From NCBI GenBank assembly GCA_001179505.1, contig CDMY01000646.1, positions 1 through 41,370 on the forward strand: 41,370 bases of DNA, given 5' to 3'. Positions 30,638 to 41,370 of the stretch are shown piece by piece; position 1 is the first letter of the stretch, and each line of letters begins with the position of its first letter. The notes beneath the pieces are model-generated. The model had not been told where the DNA came from. It saw only the letters and a list, made by a program, of their open reading frames with translations, and searched no databases. Source of the stretch: Vitrella brassicaformis (lineage: Eukaryota > Sar > Vitrellaceae). The translations under genes and the position numbers were made by a program.

Positions 30638-32090
30638 ATGACCACCTTTTCTCGGCTGCGGGCAGCCGACGTGCTGCTCTTATCGCAGGTCATTCGGGGC
30701 ACCGACGCCTTTGCCCATCCCCTGGCACGCCGCATCGGCCGCAGCTTCCTTCCACACGCGTGGAAATATGGCCCCGCCATCAGTGATGATGACATCATTG
30801 CCAAGAGAGATGCAGAGATCTATGCCGACGTCAGCTCACAAGTGCGGCAGTGCTTCGGATGGCTCATGGCCTACCTGCTGCCAGAACTGAGTGTGGACGA
30901 CTTCCCCCACTACACAAAGCCCCCGGTGCTGTCTGTCCGATTGTCACCTCTGCAGGGGCTGGGCGTGTTCGCGGCCAGCCACATCAGGAAAGGCACCGTG
31001 GCTTGCCTCTACCCGGGCTATGTGTGGCCGTCGACCTCCAAGTCGCTGCCTGCGAGTGACTTTGCGGTGACCAACGTGCATTCACGCGAGAGGGCGGTGA
31101 TCGACGGGGAGGGGTGGCTTTACGAGGGCATGGGTGACGTCATGGCCGAGTGGGGGGTGGATCTGGCGGCGTTCTCTCCAGGCCAGTTCAAGGGCATCGG
31201 GCGGCTGTCGGACGAGGCCGTCAAGCTGCAGATGTCCCGGTGCAAAGCCAAAGACGCGCGGGGAAAAGCGGTAGCACACACATTCACAGAGAGAGAGAGA
31301 CGATGGACACTCGCATCCGTGAGCTGTGTTGTTTGCAGAGGGTGGTCAGCGTGATCCATCGCAACCCGCTGGCTTTGGGCAACTTCATCAACCATCCGCC
31401 TAAGGGCGCCATGCCCAACGTGGCGCCCTTCGCCTTTGACTACCCCTATCTGCCCGACTTCGCCGACATCGACCAGGCCCTCAAGAGTCTGACCGCCGAC
31501 CAACCGAGCACCTCTGCTGCTGATGCTGACGTGCTATCAAGCGGATTCGACAAGAGGCTGGCGGCCGTGTATGTGCAGATGCTGCCACATGCACTTGTCA
31601 AGTCGGGCTCAGAAACAGACACAGCAGAGGGCAGCCAGCCGTCATCGGCCGAGCAGCATTCCGCCCGCATAAAGCGGTCGTCGACTCGTCAGCTGCATGA
31701 CGAGAAGTACCATGGCGAGAGTGTGGGGAGGTTTGTGTGGTCGCCGGGCTATGACGACACGCCGCCGCCGTTTCCTTTTGATGGGATGGCCTTTGTGGCG
31801 CTGAGGGACATAACTGAGAATGAGGAACTGATGTTCAACTACAGGTGCATCCGCTCGCTCACACACACACACGCATGCACACCCACGCGTATCTATGTAT
31901 GTGTCTGTGTACCCATGAGCGGGGTGTGTGTGTGTATAGGTACAGCATGGCCGAGCAGTCGCTGTGGATCGGTTGGCTCTCCGAGAACTCCCCCTTTCTT
32001 GACTCCATCTACCCCAAGTGGTACTCCAAGGTCGACGAGAGACGGTTCTTCCTCGCCCACACACGGCCCTCAACCCAGACAGACAGGTAG
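30638..32090 (+). CDS. SET-domain protein, SETD9-like
   Basis: Exons: 30638-31270, 31339-31844, 31940-32090 (429 codons, phases agree). The SET fold is split as in SETD9. GLGVFAASHIRKGTVACLYPG is the opening strand pair (near residues 107-128). Then comes an insert, NPLALGNFINHPPKG with the Asn-His core, another insert, and FVALRDITENEELMFNYRY with the final Glu-Leu...Asn-Tyr motif. SET proteins transfer methyl groups from S-adenosylmethionine to lysine; the target of this subgroup is not known to me. No pre-SET or post-SET Cys cluster is visible. The stop could be bypassed by a donor at 32088 (gtagat), but no next exon was found. Confidence 0.8.
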
Positions 32091-32568
32091 ATGACATCAT
32101 ATGCATGTGGGTACGTGGGGTGGGGTGCGTTGTCGCGTGTGTTGGTGGACTGACTCTCTGACTTAAGGAGGGGAGGGGCTCCATTGGAGGGGCTGTTGTC
32201 GCACCCCTCACGCGTGTGTGTGTGTGCGTGTTTGGGCGTTTGGGCGTGGCCGGTAGTAGGTGAGTGACAGTGCAGACAGATCCCTGATGTGTTCGCAGAG
32301 GAACGGTATGAGCACCATCCACCGCAAGTCCACTGCAGTGGGCTGTCTGCCCGGCTAAGTGTACTGATTGCAATGCGGCGGTGGTCGGGCCGCTGACAGC
32401 GAAACCATCATGGCAGCGAAAAGGCCTCCTCTCAGAAGAAAGACGCCCCCACAGGCCCCCATGTTCATCCCACGATCGGAGCCCGCAAGGAGTTGCCAGC
32501 CTGCGGACTTTTCTGGTCTGCGTATCGCTCTCTTTGACTCTCAGGGAGGCCGACTGATTGGTTGATCT
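32091..32568. other. Intergenic stretch between SET and GH16 genes
   Basis: TG-rich DNA with a GTGT run near 32214-32230. A short open frame at 32410-32565 is proline- and arginine-rich and ends just before the GH16 start; it could be a leader but lacks support. Confidence 0.4.
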
Positions 32569-32883
32569 ATGAAGTGTCTGCCCTGCATCTGTGGAGCCGC
32601 CCAAGCGATGACAGACAAGCTGGACTCCTCCTGCCTCCCCGAGGGATACCAGTGTGTGCTCTACGACGGTATGTCTGACACTCTTGCCGCACACACGACA
32701 GACAATCATTATGTCAGACGTGCCGGTGTGTGTGTATGCCTGCAGACTTCCAGAGCGACGGGGTTGACAGGGACAAGTGGGACTTCCGGCTGGACACATC
32801 AAAGGTCGCCAGTAGTGAGTAGTGAGTATCGCATGCGCAGATCTAGGCAGGCACGTGTGTGCACAGGCAAGCCGATACGCCCT

Positions 32884-32915
<32 letters not shown>

Positions 32916-33144
32916 ACCTTGCAGGTATGTCACTGTGATGCCGAGTGCGTGGGTGTGGCGAAGGGCGCGTGCCTCAAGATCAGTCTGCTCGACATGAAGG
33001 ACCTCGCAGCACGCAGACGGCTCACCACCACCGACATCAACACAGAGCAGCCCGAGGCATGCGATGAGAGTCCTGTGGGTGGCAACTGCCCGTTCGCCGG
33101 GGGCGGCATCGTCACCAAACAAGCGTTCAAGGTACGCGCAATGC

Positions 33145-33177
<33 letters not shown>

Positions 33178-33910
33178 GAGGAGTCAGTCGGTCAACCAAT
33201 ACGCTCTCTCTCTCTCTCTCTCTCCCTGCGTGTGGTCAGCATGGCTACTTTGAGATGCGCGCGCGTATGTGGTGTGAGAAGGGGTGGCACCAGGCCTTCT
33301 GGCTGACCACCTCACACGACCTCAGAGCCCCGGCCAGCGGCCCGCGGCAGGAGATCGACATAGTGGAGACCCGCAGCGGACACAAAAGCATGACCTGGAA
33401 CCTGCACAGGCAATGATCTGCACACACACACGCACATGTAGTTCTGCCGCTGTGTGTGTGTTAGGTGGATGCCCCGTCCGCACGAGAAGATCATCGGCAA
33501 GTGCATCCACCCCACACCCGACCTCAGCAAGGACTTCCACACGTGGGGACTCCTCTGGACAGACAGTGAGCTGGTGTGGGACCGAAGCGGCACATACACA
33601 CATAGACAGACAGGCAGACCGACAGAGGCATGCCCCACACAGACACAGAGAGAGAGGCGCAGGCCCCACACAACACATGTGTCTTCAGTGTGATGTCACC
33701 CCCGTGTTGACGTAGGTGTGGTATTTCGACGGCCAAGAGACGGGTCGCGTGGATCTTACCGCCGTCCCCATCGCCGCGGCCGACTGGACGCCCCAGTACG
33801 TGTGGGTGACGGCCATCTCCCTCGAGACGACCTACAAGGACATCGACACCAAGAAACTGCCCGGATGCATGGAAGTCGCATACGTCAAGATCTACCAGAA
33901 ACAGACATAG
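32569..33910 (+). CDS. Glycoside hydrolase family 16 (beta-glucanase-like)
   Basis: Exons: 32569-32668, 32746-32804, 32925-33131, 33240-33409, 33465-33573, 33716-33910 (279 codons, phases agree). The catalytic EIDIVE (E-x-D-x-x-E) is intact at about residues 161-166. It is preceded by the GYFEMRARM strand and the WHQAFWLT stretch. DFHTWGLLWTDSELVWYFDG, the usual His-Thr-Trp and Trp-Tyr-Asp-Gly part of the fold, follows. This fits a retaining endo-beta-glucanase such as laminarinase. Intron 4 has a GC donor (CACAG|GCAATG). The donor of intron 2 (gtcgcc) is weak, and a phase-0 join was chosen because it keeps the frame. The N-terminus is Cys-rich and short; it is not a convincing signal peptide, so an upstream exon may be missing. 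Confidence 0.85.
33144..33176. repeat. CA dinucleotide repeat in a GH16 intron
   Basis: About 16 CA units lie in intron 3, with a CT run near 33206-33222 before the acceptor. Such runs mark many introns in this window. Confidence 0.8.
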
Positions 33911-34630
33911 AGAGGGGAACTCTTTTCTTGCTGCCAGGGGATGTTTGTTTAGTGGGTGAGTGGGAGGGAAGAAGACTGTTTAGCGCTCGGTGTGCCTGAT
34001 GGATGACTGCTCTTTTCTTAGCCCAATTGCTGCCTGCCTGAGAGACGGTGACCAAATCAGATGGCGTTCATCCACCTCTGGTGAGCATTTTGTCGACAGA
34101 CAGAAATGCTCGTCAAGGGTGGCGGATGGCCATGACATGTGAGCCATTCTCGCATACGGCATGCGAAATTTGAGTAGTGGCGTGTGTCTGCTGCCAAATG
34201 AGTAGTTAAGACAAGACATCTGGAAAGAACTGAATGAATCGATATATCATCCACTGTGTCTCTGTCCACGTACGTTGGCACATGGATCGATGACAGATGT
34301 CTCAAACGGCCCATGGTAAATCAACGACAATCGAGCAAATTCCCTCCCCTGTCAGAGTATCCGTTCACTCAACTTCCCCTCCTTCCTTTGCCCAACACAC
34401 ACTCGTGCGCCAAGATGCGCACACTGCGCATGCAAAATGTTCCCACGGCCCTCCCTCACGCATCATATGCTATTCCCACGCTGCACACATGGATGGCCAT
34501 CCATGCAGCAGCAGCAATCTACAAACACACCCACCCACAGACACAGAGACACGAGTGCATTCCCCTGCTCGTGTGCATCATGTCTCTCTCTCTCCGATAG
34601 CTCCTCCCCGCCGTCTCATACCTGCGCCAA
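33911..34630. other. Convergent intergenic region, no gene seen
   Basis: This lies between the GH16 stop and the PP2C stop. Open frames are short and low in complexity. CA-rich segments lie near 34500-34560. Confidence 0.6.
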
Positions 34631-36076
34631 TCAAAAGACGACCACCACCGCAATGATGTTGTCCCGGCTGCCCTTCGACAACGCCGCGTACACTAAGTTC
34701 TTGGCCGCCATCTCCGGCCCACTCGCCCCCTCTCCGTCCATCATGCTCCCCAAAGCCGCCCCCGCGATCTCCGCCGCCTCACTGTCGTCCAACACGTCCC
34801 ACAACCCGTCACTCGCCGCGATGAGGAACCGATCCCGATTCGCCGTGACGTCTCTCTTCACCACGTGGGGGAACGCCGTCAGGCCTTCCGACTTGAGGGA
34901 GTGGTCGCCGAGTGCGCGAGACACGGCCAGCTGCCCGCCCACACGATTCCGGAGGATGATGCCGCCGGCGCGTGTGACCCTCTCGGCCTCGTGTGCGTCC
35001 GTGGCTTTGTGCTCTTGGGTGAGACGGAGGGTGGAGTTGTCCGCACGGACCAGGACACCCCGCGAATCCCCCACATTGGCGCAGTAGAGCATCTGCTTGT
35101 TGCTGTGGCCCTCCCTCCGCACCACAAACACGGTCGCTGTCGTGCCGGCGTTCCAGCTGCCGTTCAGCCGCAGCTGGTCGTCGATCTTGAGGAATGTCTT
35201 CTCCAGCGAAGTCTTGACGTCGAAATCCGACCGAACCAGCTCGTGGACCAGCACATCATGCAGCTTCCGGATCACGTAATCCAGCGCCTGTCTCCCGCCA
35301 TGCCCGTCGTACACCGCGAAAAACGCTGTTGTCCGCTCGTTCGCGAAGTTGTCGACGCACACACACGCGTCCTCCATCTGGTTGCGGAATCTCGGGTTCG
35401 TCTCCTCGCAGTGCAAAAACCACCGAACCGCCGACATGGCTCGTGCCGCGCCGCTGAGTGCGTTGGCCGAGGGGATGCCGGGTGGAGGCATCCCCAGTGC
35501 GCGTGTCAACGTGCCGGCCAGGCCTCTGCTCGCAGCTGCGGTGGGTGTGGACCTCACCGAGCCGGGCGAGGGGCTCTCTCTCCCCAGGCCGAAATCCATC
35601 TGCCGACCGACAGGCGAATATGACGGCGGGGGTGTGTGGGCGGCGTCGTGCATGCGGCCGCCTTTCAGTCCCTCGATCGTCGCAGGAAAGGAGCTGCGCT
35701 CGACGGAAGGCGGGCTGGGCGATTGTCCTGCTCGCTGATACCCTCGTAGAGTGGGAGAGTCGCCACCGAAACGCTGCGGCGGTGGCTGCTGGCCGTAGGC
35801 GGCAAATGGCGACCTCCCAGTGGCATTTGAGTGGCCACTGGATGAGGGAGGAGCCTTGTGTCCGGGCGGAGAGCTGCCTCCCGACCTGACGGGCCGTCTC
35901 GCGCCGTGTTGGTCGTGGAGGGCGTGAGACGGCGATGATCTGTGGTGGGGGAGGGCGGAGATGGGCGGGGGTGTGCGTGACGATGGAGTGCTGGACGATG
36001 GAGCGGCGAGGGATGGGCTGATGGGGCTGGCGAGCGACTCGCGCGCCGCGGCCGAGAATGGAGAAGGGCGATGCAT
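34631..36076 (-). CDS. PP2C-family protein phosphatase (PPM type)
   Basis: A single open frame of 481 residues without an intron, unusual for this window. The first about 215 residues are Ser/Pro-rich and probably disordered. The catalytic domain then shows the PPM motifs in order: NQMEDA, FAVYDGHGG, GTTATV, ANVGDSRG, LTQEHKA, AVSRALGDH, IAASDGLWDV and SRDNI. The metal-binding aspartates in MEDA, YDGHGG, SDGLWD and RDN are present, so an active Mn/Mg-dependent Ser/Thr phosphatase is expected. No transmembrane segment or myristoylation signal was seen. The start at 36076 is the longest; later Met codons are possible. It shares a promoter of about 660 bases with the DUF789 gene. Confidence 0.92.
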   Translation of the reverse strand: MHRPSPFSAAARESLASPISPSLAAPSSSTPSSRTPPPISALPHHRSSPSHALHDQHGARRPVRSGGSSPPGHKAPPSSSGHSNATGRSPFAAYGQQPPPQRFGGDSPTLRGYQRAGQSPSPPSVERSSFPATIEGLKGGRMHDAAHTPPPSYSPVGRQMDFGLGRESPSPGSVRSTPTAAASRGLAGTLTRALGMPPPGIPSANALSGAARAMSAVRWFLHCEETNPRFRNQMEDACVCVDNFANERTTAFFAVYDGHGGRQALDYVIRKLHDVLVHELVRSDFDVKTSLEKTFLKIDDQLRLNGSWNAGTTATVFVVRREGHSNKQMLYCANVGDSRGVLVRADNSTLRLTQEHKATDAHEAERVTRAGGIILRNRVGGQLAVSRALGDHSLKSEGLTAFPHVVKRDVTANRDRFLIAASDGLWDVLDDSEAAEIAGAALGSMMDGEGASGPEMAAKNLVYAALSKGSRDNIIAVVVVF

Positions 36077-36383
36077 ATCAGCGGAATGAATGAAGAGAGA
36101 CCGGAAGCGAGAGCGATGTCAGTCAGAGAGCCCCAATCAATCGATGAGAGAGCCTCAATTCAGCCTAGCGCCTGCAAGCAAGACAAAGCATTCATGGAGA
36201 AGCAAACAAAACCCATAGTGATTGTGCTTCAGCCCTCTTTCCTTCATTGCCTCACCTGCCGATGGCCATTTCAACGCACTCGCCGTGGAACAATCGTGCA
36301 CAGCTCCAATCGCTTTTGTTGGAGTCATCGTTCATCGTACAACTGTCCCTCCGTTCGTTTCTTTCTGGCACTTCTTCTCGACC

Positions 36384-36405
36384 CAGCTCGCAAATACTTG
36401 CGAGC
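36384..36405. promoter_or_regulatory. Perfect inverted repeat of AGCTCGCA in the PP2C/DUF789 promoter
   Basis: AGCTCGCA at 36384-36391, six bases, then TGCGAGCT at 36398-36405. It lies near the middle of the interval between starts at 36076 (-) and 36738 (+). No gene is seen in 36077-36737. Confidence 0.55.
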
Positions 36406-36737
36406 TGAAGGGAGGAAAAGGCTCGGCTTCACAGTGATGAATGCGCCCGTCGGAGCACTCTTCATCACGTCTGATTGCGACTGACTTCGTTTCGCATCTC
36501 GTCGTGACTGCGTGAGGCCTTCCTGACTCGTGAACTGGCTCGTGACTCTCGCGGCTCCTCTATCGGTCCCTGTATCGCTGTCCGCGGCGCACAGCCTCTT
36601 ATTGTGACGAAGAACGAGGCGTCATCAGTTGAATCAGCTCTCTCATCGCAGCAAGGCGGCCTGGCAGCCAACACCAGACACCGAATGCCACGACAAATGC
36701 CGGCGCTCATCCCTTGTTCCATTCCTAGCAGTCGGTG

Positions 36738-39700
36738 ATGATGCAGACCAGCAGCAGTGAACCGTCTGCAGCAGCAGCGACCCGGTGCGTCCATCGCCTT
36801 CACAGTGTGCAGCACATGGACTGGCATGGCGAGATGATGGTGAGACGACCGCAGGGAGGGGGTGGAGGGGGGAACAGCGTCATAGCTATCGTACCACTGG
36901 CTAATCCCATCGTCGAATTGTACCAGGTCTGTCTGCATTTGACGCACCCATCATCCACCATCGTGTGTCTGTGTCTGTCTGTCATTCATGTGCTTATGGG
37001 TGTGCTGACTGCAGCCATCGAGCAGTGACGGTGGTGGTGGGTGGGCTCGTGTGGACTCTCCGCAGGCGGACCGACCGGCCGGCGCGTGGCTACGGTTCTC
37101 CGCGAATATCAACTACGCTCCCCTCCACTGCACGCAATTCACTCTCAAGGTACATACACCACACCACCGCAATGCTCGCCCAGCATATCACATAACAATG
37201 CCTCCATTGTGCATTGCAGGCCCGTCACCGCGACAGCCGGTCGCCCACGACCGACATTGAGAAGGTCCGATGGTCCGTGGTGTTTCAGTCGCGCGAGTCG
37301 CACAGCTTCATCCCGTCCAACGACACACCCGCAAAGAAGTGGCAGGCCTTCGGACCGGGCGGTGACCATGTGATGGTCGGGCTGGCGGACGGGAGCGTGT
37401 ATGCGCTGGCGATGGTGGTGGTCGATAATGGCAGAACTGACGGTAAGTGGGGAACAAAGAAAACAAACAAACGAGGAAGAAAGGGAGAGTGTGTCTGTTC
37501 CTTCCTGTGTGTCTGTGTGCGGTCCAGGGTTGTTTTGCGCGGCCGGCATGTTTTCCCGTTCGTGTGTGTCCCTCACCCCTCCACCCCGGCTGCCCGCGCC
37601 TCTCTGTACCTCACACTCACACCCTCAGCACAGCGAGCGGCGGTTGACCAACGAGACGGCAGCGCGCCACCGGCCATCGACGCCATGCAGTGGGGGCGGG
37701 GCGACGTGGCGACCACTCGAGGCCAAATCGGCGTCGTATGACCTCGGCATGAAGGAGAAGGGCAGCGGCGCCCCGCAGGCGTCCATGCCGCCGTCTCTGC
37801 CCATCACGCCTGCTCGTGAGCGTGCCGTGGCGCCCTCACAGGGCTCCACGGATTCCACCCCGGCGAGATCGATGTGTTGGCGGACTGACCGAGAGAGGGA
37901 CCCACACGCCGCACACACAGCCCCCCACCCCCACCCCTGTCAAGGCAAGAGAGTGCAGCGGGGCGCTCATAACGACCCCAAGCACCACCGGCACAGCCTC
38001 TCGGCCACCACGACGTCGACCAGCGCTTCCACGCCCACCAGTGGGGAGATGTCGCCTGACGCGCAGATGTCTACGAAGGAGGCCGGGGGACGCAATGGCA
38101 AGACCAGCACGAACACGACGGTGGTGCCACCGACCGCATCTGAGGGCAGGGGTGGTGGTGGTGGTGACACGGGCACCAGTGAACAGCAGCAGCAGCCGGC
38201 ACACGGCCAGGCGCAAGACGACTGCTCCCCTGCATCAGCAGCATCGCCGGCGTCGGCTCCCGCGATGCAACACGGCAATGGCGACGGCAGCCCTTGCCCG
38301 TCCCCCTTTCCCTCAGCCAGACATCCTCATGACTACTATGCCTATGGCCATGGAGACTATCCCAATCGCAATGGGCCACGCCGCCCGCACACCCACCAAC
38401 GCGTCCAGTATCCGTCGAGGGGCGGCAGACGGGGGAGTGGGCGGGGTGGGCGCGGCTACTATGAGAGTCGGGGCTTCGATCGCGAGCATCATCACCGCGA
38501 CCATCAGCATCAGCACCATCACCATCACACCATGAGCGAGCACCGCCATCGACAGCAGCAGGAGAGGGGCCCGCAGGTGGCTCTCGAAACGCTTGATACG
38601 GCAGTTGTGATGGATCCGCACACAGCCCACCCCCGCCCCTTCTTCCCCTCCCTCAATCACATTGACGAGACCGCCCAGCGGCAGCAGAGAGAGATGGAGG
38701 CGCTGGGGCTGCTTGCCCACGCCAATGGCGCTCACGAGCTGTCTCTGGGCCTCATCGGCCGGGGAGGCATCCTGCCGCTTCCACACGGCGGCGTTGGTGA
38801 GATGCCGGCTGCTGCGGCGGCGGCGTCGGCTGCTGCTGGACGAGGCGCGACCCTGTTGCCGATGTCTCCTTCCCCCTCTCCCTCCCCCCCTCTCGGAGCA
38901 CATCATGACAACGGAGGACTGAGTTTCTTCGGCACTGCGGCCTACGGACAGCACATGCTGGGGTACCAGCAACTGGTCGCCAGCCTCTCACAGGCGGCGC
39001 ACCCACAGCGGCAGCACGCACAGCCCCCGCCCCCCGGACCCACTCTGGCATCTCCCCAGCAGCAGCAGTCGGCGCAGGCCCTCACTGTGTACCCCAAGAC
39101 ACAAGGGCAGACACACGAGCCGCTTTCCCATGGCTATCCGAGCCTATTGGGCAGCCCTGCCACCGACTCGCCCAGCAGCCAGTCACCGTCGCCCTCTCTG
39201 TCATCGTCTCGCCCCCATGTGCCATTCGGCCAGCCGCCCCCGCCCCCCGAGCCAGCCACCACCACCACCACCAGCCCCTCTCAGCACCACCATCAACAGC
39301 AGCAGGGCAACATCGTGATTATGCGGTGCCCTGAGCAGGCTTCGCCACGGGCATGGAAGACCCACCAGGGCGGGGGCGTCCAGCCACACGCGGCTGCTGT
39401 CAGTGGGCGTCGCGCAGTGCCTCGCATCGCTCTGTCTGCAGCAACTGGTGCTGATGCCATTGACGCGTGCTTCACGTCTCGCAGCCAGCAGCTGCCGCCC
39501 TCGTCGCTCTCGCCGTCTTTCTCTCAGCACCATCTGCTGGTGACCACTCCCCGACACGGCCACAGCCCTGACAACGACTCAATCCGCTCAATGCCACCCC
39601 GGGCCAACAACGGCAGACGCCCACACCACCACCAGCACCACCACCACCACTCGCACCACCACAGTCACCACAGGCGGCCCTGCGTGGTGCCCAAGTACAC

Positions 39701-40750
39701 GCAGACGCCTTGGGACGACAGTGGGTGCGAGAGGGAGAGGGAGGGATGCGAGGAGCGGACGCCGACCTTCAACATGATGGCCTTCTTCGTCCGCACCACC
39801 CCCCACGCAATGGTGCAGCCAGAGGCCAGAGACAACGTCGTCAATGCGCGTGACGTGCGCTTCACCTACTCGATGCGCGACCTCTGGAAGAGCTATGAAG
39901 AGGCCAGCACATACGGCGTGTCGGTGCCCTTCTGCGACTACGACGGGCGGCTGTGCGAGGCGGCGTACGTGCCGTACCTGAGCGCCATTCAGCTGTTCCC
40001 CCGCTCATCGGATGTGTCCTCCCCTGCCTCTGTTTTCACCTTTGTCGAGACGGCCCCGCCGCACAACCGACGGCCTCTGTGGGCGCAGATACGGCACCTG
40101 ACGGAGGCACCTGCTGAGGGTGGGCAACAGGGGGGAGGGGGCGATGGTGGCAGTGGGGCTCGGCTGGAGGCCACACCACTGGGCCGCTCGCTGCTCATTG
40201 GAGACTCCGGCCAAGTCCACGAGCGATCATGGTGCGCACAGACAGCCACACACACACACGAGCGAGAAGAGGCGACTGCCCGTGTCCATGCGTCCGTCAG
40301 GTTCTCTGTCCTGTGGCACCCCATTGAGCGTCTGTTCCCGTCGACGGCCGCCGCCTCGTTCCTTCTCTACTACACGTTCGTGCCGGAGGTGCCGTCGGCC
40401 GATCAGACGACCACCGGCCTCCCGCAGCTGCAGCGATTTGGCGTGATCCCCTTCAAGGCCGACTTCAGGCTGTGGGGACTCGGTGAGCCATCGATGGTGT
40501 GATGGCTAGGTGCTAGGTGGGCGAGAGATGGCCGTGTGTGCTGTGTGTGGTGTGATCAGATGCGGACGGCAACACGAGCGGCACCGTCGAGCACTACCGA
40601 AAGATGAAGGTACACCAGGACCTGCCTGTGTGTCTCATCGACAATGGCCGTCTGTCTGTCTGGCAGGAGAAGCTGGGTCAGTTTCTGAGTGACTTCAAGT
40701 GTTGCCATCATGACTTCGAGTTCGTCGCCAAGCGGCTCAATGTGACCTAA
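36738..40750 (+). CDS. Large DUF789-domain protein with His/Gln/Pro-rich middle
   Basis: Exons: 36738-36926, 37015-37149, 37220-37442, 37629-37735, 37779-40231, 40301-40482, 40560-40609, 40667-40750 (1140 codons, all phases agree). The N-terminal 180 residues look folded. About 500 residues of Ser, Pro, Gln and His runs follow, with HHHH tracts near 38465-38530 and 39625-39670. The C-terminus matches the plant-type DUF789 layout: LWKSYEEASTYGVSVPF, YVPYLSAIQL, FSVLWHPIERLFP, FLLYYTFVP, FGVIPFKADFRLW and a final FDFEFV-like helix (HHDFEFVAKRL). The molecular role of DUF789 is not established. Introns 37736-37778 (43 bases) and 40232-40300 are inferred; the second is a multiple of three and could be retained. 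The presence of a plant-type family fits an organism with algal ancestry. Confidence 0.85.
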
Positions 40751-41370
40751 GCTCATCGGCCGATCGGTGGATGGATGGATGGAGGGCACACACAAAGAGG
40801 AGAGGGATGGGCACACAGACAGCGGATGTGCGGATGGGCAAGTCGATCGCTCAGAAAGACAGACATCATTCGTACAGCTGACGGACAGATCGATGAGTGA
40901 ATGGCTGGATCGCTCTCTTTCTTTCCCTTTCTGTATTTGTGTGGGGTGGCGGTGGTGGATTTGTTCAGCCATCCACACCTCTCTGTATGTGTGTATATAT
41001 GTGGGTGGGTGGGTGTGGGTGTGTCGGCTACATTGCATGATTGGCATCCGTGTGCAGTGGTCGACCAATCAGTGATGAGACTGATTCATTCACGTGAATG
41101 GCCATCCATGTCTGTGAATGTATCAGACCTCCACACACACACCAGATCAGCAGAAACACGAGTGCAGCCAGGCGCCACGCATCGATCAGTCTGACAATCA
41201 CTCCATACACAATTCACCTCACTCCCATGTTACGCACATACGTGGAGAGGGCGATACTGTCTCACGTTTCGTCTCATACGTTTCTGAATCGCACACGCCA
41301 CGCTTCAGTCGTTTCCCTGTCTGTGTCTGACAGTGGCCAGCTGATGAGTTAATTAATGCCCCCCCCCCCC
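40751..41370. other. 3' region of the DUF789 gene and contig end
   Basis: No gene seen. It contains GGAT and GGGT repeats (near 40770 and 41005) and ends in a run of ten C. Like the G run beside the gap at 18587, this homopolymer at a sequence edge may be an assembly artefact. Confidence 0.6.

Noticed and set aside
34865-35623. Plus-strand open frame of 252 residues inside the PP2C gene
   Set aside because: The opposite strand carries all PP2C motifs in order; this frame is a GC-rich shadow.
41361-41370. Poly-C tail as a biological feature
   Set aside because: It sits exactly at the window edge and mirrors the poly-G beside the N gap, so an assembly artefact is more likely.

Overview
The window reads as a nuclear contig from an intron-rich, GC-rich protist. 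Introns are short (about 26-150 bases), mostly GT-AG with several GC-AG, rich in TG/CA repeats, and end in tgtgcag-type acceptors. No bacterial operons, CRISPR arrays, rRNA or tRNA genes were recognised. A plant-type DUF789 gene, TLDc proteins, CCCH/KH proteins and a GH16 enzyme, together with this intron style, suggest an alveolate alga of the chromerid type (Vitrella-like). The organism assignment is inference from style, not from a search. Gene models below were built by hand: every listed junction has a splice signal and keeps the reading frame unless stated.

Left and centre (1-27098) form a mosaic of repeated cassettes. Each cassette has a minus-strand gene with a CENP-B/Tc5-type DNA-binding region, a shared divergent promoter, and a plus-strand gene whose content differs between copies. 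Two minus-strand genes appear to run on into two TLDc domains. One (5987-11620) then ends in a zinc-ribbon-like CxxCxGxG stretch and a PARP-like ADP-ribosyltransferase domain; the other (20419-25069) ends in several membrane helices. A third (14640-15736) is truncated. The plus-strand partners are a deaminase with a RanBP2 zinc finger (12057-13784), a CCCH-CCCH-KH-NYN protein cut by an assembly gap (16146-18286), and two related BED-like zinc-finger proteins (582-4372, with an in-frame stop, and 25399-27098, intact).

The right part (28155-40750) is single-copy and more conventional: an ankyrin-like protein (-), a SETD9-like SET protein (+), a GH16 glycoside hydrolase (+), a PP2C phosphatase (-) and a large DUF789 protein (+). 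Divergent pairs share short intergenic promoters.

Two signals tie the window together. First, the octamer AGCTCGCA or its complement, usually as a pair, sits in divergent promoter intervals at five places. Second, the cassettes keep similar 5' and partly 3' flanks while the plus-strand cargo changes. Cargo domains such as a nucleic-acid deaminase, an RNA-binding NYN nuclease and an ADP-ribosyltransferase are those found in eukaryotic anti-virus and anti-transposon proteins, so a defence or genome-surveillance island is a reasonable but untested idea.
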